Made by a program: the position numbers and the translations under genes. Of a DNA stretch of 19,427 nucleotides, positions 8,511 to 14,567 are shown piece by piece. How positions within the stretch are numbered: position 1 is the stretch's first letter; each line of letters begins with the position of its first letter. Origin of the DNA: CAIPAT01 sp037144075 (GTDB lineage: Bacteria > Verrucomicrobiota > Lentisphaeria > Victivallales > Victivallaceae); the NCBI GenBank assembly GCA_037144075.1, contig JBAWXM010000060.1:1-19427 (forward strand). Direction: 5' to 3'. Under the pieces are notes generated by a model, which worked only from the letters and a program-made list of their open reading frames with translations, had not been told where the DNA came from and ran no database searches.

Positions 8511-8653
8511 CTCATCCTTATTTTTCCAGTTTATCCTTGATTCAACCTGCCGCAATGCCAGGATGATCAGGCAGCCGGAAACCGGATGCTGAGTCCAAAC
8601 CTTGCGGGCATGTCCAGCTCAAACCGGACAAAAATCCTTACGGATTAAGGTTT
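8511..8653 (-). promoter_or_regulatory. Structured 5' leader of prs
   Basis: On the minus strand the predicted transcript starts with AAACCTT (8653-8647) and this pairs with AAGGTTT (8603-8597). The 7-bp stem encloses AATCC-GTAA-GGATT (8646-8633, a GNRA-type tetraloop) and TGTCC/GGACA (8630-8611, 10-nt loop), so a three-way junction of 57 nt is possible. A second hairpin with CCGG-TTT-CCGG and flanking AGC/GCT lies at about 8570-8591, and CTGCC/GGCAG at about 8547-8575 is an alternative. The remainder runs to the AAGGA of prs. The pairings are seen directly; that the leader regulates prs is inference. It does not match any riboswitch consensus I recognise. Confidence 0.45.
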
Positions 8654-8661
8654 AATCATAC

Positions 8662-8667
8662 ATTATA
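8662..8667 (-). promoter_or_regulatory. Candidate -10 box for the prs block
   Basis: A perfect TATAAT lies on the minus strand, about 160 bp before the prs start, in an AT-rich stretch. A start site 7-8 bp later falls at about 8655, directly before the first paired base of the leader. No good -35 is present 16-18 bp upstream (GATTCT is the nearest), so the call rests on the -10 and context. Confidence 0.45.
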
Positions 8668-9090
8668 TGAATTAAATTTAATTCAGAATCTTTTAAAGTA
8701 GTCCAACTTTCCGCAATTGCAAATCCCCCAGATGAGTTTTATCCAAAAGAGTTTACAGCATCTGCCTCTCCGGATGATTGTCCTCCGTGGTAACCTGATG
8801 CTTTGAATATCCAATAACCAACGCGCAGTAATAAACCCGGATGGTTTCACGCTGATATAATATTAAGGGGAACTCTCTAACTCATCCCGTTTCCGCAAAG
8901 TTTCGCAATCAACTGATCGATTTTTATCGGTCAAACGCATCATGGTTCGGAACGGTAAAAATCTGTCTAACGCAAGGGAATGCAGAAAAGAGAGTTCATC
9001 TGCGGTATAAATCTGAAGAATTCGTGATATATTAGTCAAATGCTTAAATATGCCTGATTCCACAGCCGGATAATCTAGTAAGGAAAAATC
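8668..9090. other. Divergent intergenic region between prs and the RNB gene
   Basis: About 420 bp with no supportable gene. On the plus strand a TATAAT at 8856-8861 could serve the RNB gene, though no good -35 precedes it. Downstream, GAACTCTCT (8870-8878) pairs with AGAGAGTTC (8989-8997) around an 8-bp hairpin TGATCGAT-TTTT-ATCGGTCA (8914-8933). AAACC-CGGAT-GGTTT (8833-8847) is a small hairpin. These could form a leader of about 225 nt before the RNB start. Long minus-strand ORFs here run into the RNB gene and are its shadow. Confidence 0.4.
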
Positions 9091-10563
9091 ATGATGAATA
9101 ATGACGATATGCGAAACCGTTCCCGCCTGCAGCGGATTGCGCGGCGCGCAATGCTGGAAAGAGATATGATTCCGGAATTTCCGCCGGAAGTGTTTGCCGA
9201 ACTCGACCGCATCAGCGAACCTGCTGTGAGGATTGAGGAAACTGTGCGGGATCTGAGGCATCTGCTGTGGTGCTCCATCGACAACGATGACTCTCTTGAC
9301 CTGGACCAGCTCACGGTTGCCGAAGACCTGGGCGGCGGATCCGTCAAGGTGCTGGTCGCCATTGCCGACGTTGACGCCCTTGCCGGGAAAAATTCGGCAA
9401 TAGACGGTTATGCCCGTCAGAATACCACCTCTGTTTATACCGCCGCCGAGATTTTTCCGATGCTGCCGGAGAAACTTTCCACCGACCTTACTTCGCTCAA
9501 CTATGCCTCTGACCGCATGGCCGTAGTCATTGAAATGACGCTTGACGGCAGCGGTTCGCTCCGGAGTTCGGATATTTACCGCGCGCTGGTCCGCAACCGC
9601 GCCAAACTGGCTTACAACAGCGCCGCCGCCTGGCTGGCTGGAGATCGTCCGGCATTGCCGTCGGTAACTGCGGTCGACGGACTTGAAGCAAATATCCGGC
9701 TGCAGGACAGTGCCGCGCGGAAATTGAAGACGCTCCGCTTTCAAATGGGCGCACTGGACTTTGAAACCATTCAGGCGCGTCCGGTATTTGAAGGCGACCG
9801 GCTCAAAGATCTGGAATCCGAAAGATCTAACCGGGCCAAGGATATTATTGAAGACTTTATGATTGCGGCCAACGGCGTCACCGCCCGCTATCTGGCGGAC
9901 AGAAAATTTCCGTCCATCCGGCGCGTAGTGCGCACGCCCAAACGCTGGAACCGGATCGTTGAACTTGCCGCCGAGCGCGGCGTAAATCTACCCGTGGAGC
10001 CGGATTCAAAAGCGCTGGAGAAATTTCTGCTGGCGGAGAAAACTGCGGACCCGCTGCGTTTTCCCGACCTCTCGCTCAGCGTTATCAAACTGCTGGGAAA
10101 AGGGGAATATGTGGTCGAACTGCCGGGGCAAACCGCATCCGGCCACTTCGGGCTGGCGGTCAAGGATTATACGCACTCCACCGCGCCGAACCGCCGTTTC
10201 CCCGACCTGATCACCCAGCGGCTGCTGAAAGCGGCAATCGCCGGACGGCAGTCGCCGTATCAGGATGATGAATTGCAGGCTCTCGCCAGGCATTGCACCG
10301 AAAAAGAAGACGATGCGAAAAAAGTTGAGCGGCTGGTTGAAAAAGCCGCCGCCGCCATGCTGCTGGAATCAAGAATCGGCGAACAGTTCGACGCCATCGT
10401 CACCGGCGCCGCCGACAAAGGCACCTGGGTGCGGCTGCTGAATCTGCCGGTCGAAGGCAGACTCGTGAGCGGCTTTGAAGGCCAGGATGTCGGCAACAGC
10501 ATCCGCGTGCAGTTAGTCCGCACCGATATCGATCGCGGGTACATTGACTTCAAGAGAGCGTAA
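9091..10563 (+). CDS. RNB-domain (RNase II family) exoribonuclease, short form
   Basis: RNase II/R enzymes degrade RNA 3'-5' to nucleotides. This 490-aa protein has an RNB catalytic core (about 50-395) and a C-terminal S1-like segment (about 430-490), but lacks the N-terminal cold-shock domains of E. coli RNase II or R. The metal motif CSIDNDDSLDLDQ places Asp 64, 70 and 72 at the positions of E. coli D201, D207 and D209, while D210 is Gln 73. The second signature, YTHSTAPNRRFPDLITQRL (360-378), keeps the Arg pair of the TSPIRRY block in altered form. Both changes suit a distinct RNB subfamily (from memory) more than decay. AAGGA lies 6 nt before the ATG. It is followed 7 bp later by the J-domain-like gene. 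Confidence 0.88.
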   Translation: MMNNDDMRNRSRLQRIARRAMLERDMIPEFPPEVFAELDRISEPAVRIEETVRDLRHLLWCSIDNDDSLDLDQLTVAEDLGGGSVKVLVAIADVDALAGKNSAIDGYARQNTTSVYTAAEIFPMLPEKLSTDLTSLNYASDRMAVVIEMTLDGSGSLRSSDIYRALVRNRAKLAYNSAAAWLAGDRPALPSVTAVDGLEANIRLQDSAARKLKTLRFQMGALDFETIQARPVFEGDRLKDLESERSNRAKDIIEDFMIAANGVTARYLADRKFPSIRRVVRTPKRWNRIVELAAERGVNLPVEPDSKALEKFLLAEKTADPLRFPDLSLSVIKLLGKGEYVVELPGQTASGHFGLAVKDYTHSTAPNRRFPDLITQRLLKAAIAGRQSPYQDDELQALARHCTEKEDDAKKVERLVEKAAAAMLLESRIGEQFDAIVTGAADKGTWVRLLNLPVEGRLVSGFEGQDVGNSIRVQLVRTDIDRGYIDFKRA

Positions 10564-10570
10564 TTTGAGC

Positions 10571-11758
10571 ATGGCATACAAGAAAAAACCGCAAAGCCGG
10601 AAGATGTGGGCATACAACGAAAAGCCTTCCGTCAAGTCTAAGCCATTTGGTTTTTACGCGCTGATTCAACTGGACATCTCCCTGGTGAAAGAGGAATTGC
10701 TGCGGAAGTGGAAAAAAGCGGAGCTGGATTTTGAAAAACAGCAGCGGGAATGGGATACGTATTGCAACGAAGACCGGCCGGCGTATGAAAAATGGCTGCA
10801 CGCGACTTTCGGCAGCCGCCTGACTGAAATGCGGGAACTGCATGAGCAGATAGAGCGCAAAAGCTGGTTTATCGAACAACTGGAGTGCCTGAGCGACCTG
10901 TCCGGCAAAACACCCCGCAAGCTGTATCTGGAGTTACAGAAAAAAACCAGGAACGGCATGTCGATGCATGACGCCATGGTCGAATATGTCAACGAATTTA
11001 ACGATGATGATTTTGACGACGAAGATGACGGTTTAAAAGAGGAACCGGATAGTATATTTGGCGATCTTGACGAAGATGACGGCGATTTAAAAGAAGAATT
11101 CGATAAAATATTTGAGGCTTTTGAAGACATTTTCGGCGATAAGAAGAAGGCCGTCGGCGGGAATCATGAAATAAAAAATCAGCAGGCCAGACTCCGGGAT
11201 GTCTACCGCAAACTGTGCTTCAAACTCCATCCTGACACCGGCTGCGATTTCAATGCCGAAAACAGCCGGCTGTGGCATCAGATACAGGATGCTTATCAAA
11301 AAAATGATCTGGACAGCCTGCTGGCGATTCAAGCATCGCTGGACATGAAACAGGATCCGATGGCCGGACACATTTCATGCACTCAAATTTTAGCGGTAAT
11401 CAATAATTTTAAAAACGGCCTGCGCTCGGTCAGGGCGCTTATCCGCAATGCCCGGCAGGAATCCTCCTGGGGTTTCCTGACCTGGTCGGACAAAGAGCGC
11501 AAAGCCGCGATGCGTCAAGTCGAGCAGCAATTGATCCGCGAGCAGCATAGTTTGAAATACGAAATGGAATATCTGGAAAGCATAGAGAAAAAATGGGGCA
11601 GGCCGGTGGTGGCAAGACCCAAGCCCAAGCCCAAAACTGAAACAAAAGCCAAAGCCGGCGCAAAAGCAAAACCGCGGGCGAAGGAAAATTCGCAACCGCC
11701 TGATTATTCTTCGCCTCCTCCGGAACAATATGTCCAGCCGGGATTATTTGATTTCTGA
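10571..11758 (+). CDS. J-domain-like protein with acidic insert and clamp-motif-like C-terminus
   Basis: This 395-aa protein is not a classical DnaJ. The N-terminal half is coiled-coil-like (about 35-110, rich in Glu, Lys and Arg). An acidic segment (145-190) holds two imperfect tandem 17-18-residue copies of DEDDG-LKEE-x-D-x-IF. A J-domain-like stretch (about 207-255) includes YRKLCFKLHPDTG with HPD at 220-222, then LWHQIQDAYQKNDLDSLLAI, a pattern I recall from DnaJ-annotated proteins of other bacteria. A second helical part (270-340) and a Lys/Pro-rich linker follow. The chain ends QPGLFDF, where QPGLF resembles a beta-clamp-binding peptide. The ATG at 10571 is chosen; a TTG at 10544 would overlap the RNB gene. 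It is co-oriented with the RNB gene. Partners and function are unknown. Confidence 0.72.
   Translation: MAYKKKPQSRKMWAYNEKPSVKSKPFGFYALIQLDISLVKEELLRKWKKAELDFEKQQREWDTYCNEDRPAYEKWLHATFGSRLTEMRELHEQIERKSWFIEQLECLSDLSGKTPRKLYLELQKKTRNGMSMHDAMVEYVNEFNDDDFDDEDDGLKEEPDSIFGDLDEDDGDLKEEFDKIFEAFEDIFGDKKKAVGGNHEIKNQQARLRDVYRKLCFKLHPDTGCDFNAENSRLWHQIQDAYQKNDLDSLLAIQASLDMKQDPMAGHISCTQILAVINNFKNGLRSVRALIRNARQESSWGFLTWSDKERKAAMRQVEQQLIREQHSLKYEMEYLESIEKKWGRPVVARPKPKPKTETKAKAGAKAKPRAKENSQPPDYSSPPPEQYVQPGLFDF
11018..11122 (+). repeat. Tandem duplication of acidic segment (51 and 54 bp)
   Basis: Within the J-domain-like gene, GACGAAGATGACGG starts both adjacent units (11018 and 11069). The units continue with TTAAAAGA, then G-A-rich codons ending in ATATTTG. 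They encode DEDDG-LKEEPDSIF and DEDDGD-LKEEFDKIF. This is an intragenic duplication with about one codon of length difference. Confidence 0.75.
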
Positions 11759-11772
11759 TCTGAATTTATCCG

Positions 11773-12771
11773 CTATTTTTTAATGCGGGTAAGTTTAAGC
11801 TTTACTTTTTCCGGGTAGATGTTCTTGACCTTTATTTCCGGATCGTTAAGCCAGCAGCAGACTTCGGAGCTGAAAGAGCCGGATTCCTGCAGGGATGAAA
11901 CATCTATGTAAGACTTGACTTCTTCCGGCTTAAGCAGCGACACTTTGCTCTGCGGGCCGTAAACAGTGATATCGGCGTTCGGCGTGGAAAGCAGTTCAAC
12001 CTTCAGCAACTCGCGGTCATCCGGCGACTGCAGCATCCGGATCGGCACCGATTTGAATATCCTGGTGATATAGTTCCGCACGATTTCCACCTGCACGGTC
12101 ACCTTGACCGGGGAAACTTTTATGGAGTCCGGCACGGATAGCGGAGCCTGATACTCAAAACTTTCTATCGTCTGGTTATCCAGCGGAATCGGCCTGGTCT
12201 GTACGGACTTAATTTCTCCGATAATGCTCTGCGGCCCGATGATCAGAACCTCCGCCGGATTAATTTTTATTTTCCCGACCGTGTAGTCTTTCGGCAGAAA
12301 CTGTATTGAATCAAACTTTTGTTCGACCATTACTTTTTTGGAATCATTTCTTTCAAGCGAAAGCGGAATTTCTTTCGGGTCGAAATTTATCGCGGTCACG
12401 CCGAACGGGGTTTTAATGTTGTCAATGCTCAATTTAAGCAGATAAGGGAATCCGGTGATGTATTTATTCTCCACCACCTCCGCCTTGACTTTGATATCCA
12501 TCGCGCCAATGCCGGAGATATTTTTCTTGCTGCCGCGCACGGTCACGGAAATTGTCGGTTTCCTGGCGTCCAGATTGATCAGGCTGCCCGGCAGTTCGAT
12601 ATCCACCGGGACATTCGAAATCTTCTCTTCAGTGCCGATTTTATTGGCGACCATCAGGTACACCAGCACCGCAAAAAAGACGGCGATAAATTTCCGGAGA
12701 AAATCATTGCGGAATACCGCCGGTATCCATCTGAAGCGGTCTCTTTCCTGGTTGTTTAAACGGAAGTCCAT
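11773..12771 (-). CDS. cdaR: YbbR-domain protein, CdaR-like regulator of diadenylate cyclase
   Basis: CdaR proteins sit in the membrane with extracytoplasmic YbbR repeats and modulate CdaA. This 332-aa protein has one N-terminal membrane segment (residues about 25-43, FLRKFIAVFFAVLVYLMVA) and then three or four YbbR-type beta repeats, seen as recurring VPVDIELP...ISVTVRGS, VGKIKINPAEVLIIGP and ADITVYGPQSKV blocks. The stop and start codons are fused: the cdaA stop TAA shares one base with this ATG (TAATG), which indicates coupled translation and supports a CdaA partner role. glmM, often next in Firmicutes operons, is absent; a convergent gene starts 14 bp further on. The role in controlling c-di-AMP is inferred from the family. 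Confidence 0.9.
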   Translation of the reverse strand: MDFRLNNQERDRFRWIPAVFRNDFLRKFIAVFFAVLVYLMVANKIGTEEKISNVPVDIELPGSLINLDARKPTISVTVRGSKKNISGIGAMDIKVKAEVVENKYITGFPYLLKLSIDNIKTPFGVTAINFDPKEIPLSLERNDSKKVMVEQKFDSIQFLPKDYTVGKIKINPAEVLIIGPQSIIGEIKSVQTRPIPLDNQTIESFEYQAPLSVPDSIKVSPVKVTVQVEIVRNYITRIFKSVPIRMLQSPDDRELLKVELLSTPNADITVYGPQSKVSLLKPEEVKSYIDVSSLQESGSFSSEVCCWLNDPEIKVKNIYPEKVKLKLTRIKK

Positions 12772-13619
12772 TATGATCCATCCTCGCCGCTGGTAAAGCC
12801 TGTAAGTTGTTCATTTTCCTCCATCGTACCGAACATGCCGGCGAAAGAATCGGCGTCATTGGATATCAGCAGCCCGGTTAGATACTGCAGCAGTTTGTCC
12901 GCCTTGACATCCTGGCGGAGACTGCCGCGGCAGGCAATGCTGATCTTGCCGGTTTCCTCCGACACCACCACCACCACGGCGTCTGATTCCTCGGTAATCC
13001 CGACTGCCGCGCGGTGGCGGGTGCCAAGCGACCTGGTCAGTGATTCATCACGGGAAAGCGGCAGTATTGAATGAGCGGCAATGATTTTGTCGTTTTTTAC
13101 AATTACCGCCCCGTCATGCAGCGGGGAATTCGGGAAGAAAATCGATTCGATGATCAGGGAATTCAGTTTTATATCCAGCTTGACGGAGTCTTCGACAATC
13201 GCCCTCATGCCGATGCTGCGCTCTATCACGATAAGTGCGCCGATCCGGCGTTTGGACATATTCAATACTGCAGTCACAACTTCAGTGATCGCCTCTTTTT
13301 TGCGGTTGGAATGCAGAAATGACGCACTGCCGAGCTGGGCGAAGGCGCGTCTGAGTTCCGGCTGGAAAATGACGATAATCGCGGTTGCCAGCACCGTCCA
13401 GACGCCGGCCAGAATCCAGTTCAGCACCTCAAGTTTAATCAGGTCGCAGACCGCCGTCAGCAGCATCAGCATGATCAGAATGCCGGCCAGGATGTTCGAC
13501 CCTCTGGTGCCGCGCAGATAATACAATACCTTATAAATAAGGAACGCCAGAATGGCGATTTCCAGTCCAGGCCTTAAATATGCCCATGCGGTCTGCACGT
13601 ATATCATATAATTTGCCAT
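12771..13619 (-). CDS. cdaA: Diadenylate cyclase CdaA
   Basis: CdaA condenses two ATP into c-di-AMP, a second messenger for osmolyte and wall homeostasis. The 282-aa product has three N-terminal membrane helices (about 17-35, 42-62, 68-86), then a DAC domain from about residue 95. The catalytic motifs are present: LHDGAVIV (DGA at 169-171) and GTRHRAAVG (RHR at 201-203), plus the IERSIGM block. The C-terminal tail of about 30 residues (LISNDADSFAGMF onward) is longer than usual for minimal CdaA. AAGGAG lies 9 nt before the ATG, which is 12 bp after folP. All catalytic residues look intact. Confidence 0.95.
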   Translation of the reverse strand: MANYMIYVQTAWAYLRPGLEIAILAFLIYKVLYYLRGTRGSNILAGILIMLMLLTAVCDLIKLEVLNWILAGVWTVLATAIIVIFQPELRRAFAQLGSASFLHSNRKKEAITEVVTAVLNMSKRRIGALIVIERSIGMRAIVEDSVKLDIKLNSLIIESIFFPNSPLHDGAVIVKNDKIIAAHSILPLSRDESLTRSLGTRHRAAVGITEESDAVVVVVSEETGKISIACRGSLRQDVKADKLLQYLTGLLISNDADSFAGMFGTMEENEQLTGFTSGEDGS

Positions 13620-13631
13620 TTTGCCAGCTCC

Positions 13632-14489
13632 TTATTTTGAACTATATTCAGCGCAGCGGCTGAACATCGTCACAACATCTTTCATTGCCCTGACATCATG
13701 CACCCTGATGATTTCCGCGCGGCGCATGGACAGAAAAGCGGTAACTCCGGCTGTGCCGAAAATGCGTTCCGCCGGATTTTTACGACCGAGGACCGCGCCG
13801 ATAAACGATTTACGCGAATGCCCGGCCAGAACCGGGAAGCCGAGGGATTTAATTTCTCCGATTCTGCCAATCAACTCCAGATTCTGTTCCGGAGTTTTTG
13901 AAAAACCGATTCCCGGATCCAGTACAATATTTTCCCGTTTCACGCCGTATTCAAGGGCTTTCCCCGCGGCCTTCAGTAAAAAATCCGAAACTTCTTTAAC
14001 CACATCGCTATATTTAAGGTTTTCAGCATCCTGCATGGTTTCCGGCGTTCCGCGCATGTGCATCAGAATCAGGCCGGCGCCATATTTCGCGGCAATCGCG
14101 GCAATATCAGGCGAATACTGCAAGCCGGTAATGTCATTAATAATATCCGCGCCTGCGACCGCGGCGGCTTCCGCCACGGCGGCTTTTCTGGTGTCCGCGC
14201 TGATAATGCAAGCCGGATTTATACGCTTTAATTCCCGGATCACCGGCACAATCCGGGCCATCTCATCTTCCGGACTGACGACGGCGGCGCCGCCGGGGCG
14301 CGTGGATTCTCCGCCGATATCAATGATGTCGGCCCCGTCTTCAAGCAAATTCAATCCGTGCGCAACGGCAGTTGCAATATTAAAACATCTGCCGCCATCG
14401 CTGAATGAATCCGGCGTAACGTTGACGATTCCCATCAAACGGCTTACGCCGGAAAGATCCAATTGCCTGTTTTTGAAACAAAGGACCAT
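13632..14489 (-). CDS. folP: Dihydropteroate synthase
   Basis: FolP joins para-aminobenzoate to dihydropterin pyrophosphate in folate synthesis and is the sulfonamide target. The 285-aa product has all signatures: MGIVNVTPDSFSDGG, IDIGGESTRPG, SADTRKAAVA (Ala where Val is more usual), GADIINDITGLQ, LMHMRGTP, LDPGIGFSKT and VLAGHSRKSFIG. It is first in folP-cdaA-cdaR. The start ATG lacks a good ribosome site; an internal ATG at residue 19 would remove part of strand 1 and is less likely. A 78-bp gap containing a hairpin separates it from gyrA. Confidence 0.95.
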   Translation of the reverse strand: MVLCFKNRQLDLSGVSRLMGIVNVTPDSFSDGGRCFNIATAVAHGLNLLEDGADIIDIGGESTRPGGAAVVSPEDEMARIVPVIRELKRINPACIISADTRKAAVAEAAAVAGADIINDITGLQYSPDIAAIAAKYGAGLILMHMRGTPETMQDAENLKYSDVVKEVSDFLLKAAGKALEYGVKRENIVLDPGIGFSKTPEQNLELIGRIGEIKSLGFPVLAGHSRKSFIGAVLGRKNPAERIFGTAGVTAFLSMRRAEIIRVHDVRAMKDVVTMFSRCAEYSSK

Positions 14490-14522
14490 TGAGTTATGCT
14501 AACCCGTATAAAAATGAAACTG

Positions 14523-14563
14523 TATTCCGCAGTTGAAAATACATTTTTAATTACTGCGGAATA
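14523..14563 (-). terminator. Hairpin downstream of gyrA, possible terminator
   Basis: The minus strand has TATTCCGCAGT, a 19-nt loop with an inner AAAA/TTTT pair, and ACTGCGGAATA: a perfect 11-bp stem. It starts 4 nt after the gyrA stop, and a broken T-rich run (TTTCATTTTTA) follows. It could be a terminator or attenuator between gyrA and folP; the interrupted T run lowers confidence. Confidence 0.5.
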
Positions 14564-14567
14564 TGTG

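Noticed and set aside
8597..8653. Known riboswitch class (purine or PRPP)
   Set aside because: Three-way architecture is suggestive, but no conserved loop or core sequence of these classes can be seen, so no class name is given.
8863..9744. 293-aa minus-strand ORF
   Set aside because: Mostly opposite the RNB coding region, with no recognisable motif; the RNB protein in this span has its catalytic Asp residues.
13621..14502. 293-aa plus-strand ORF
   Set aside because: Exact antisense of folP, which carries all its family signatures.
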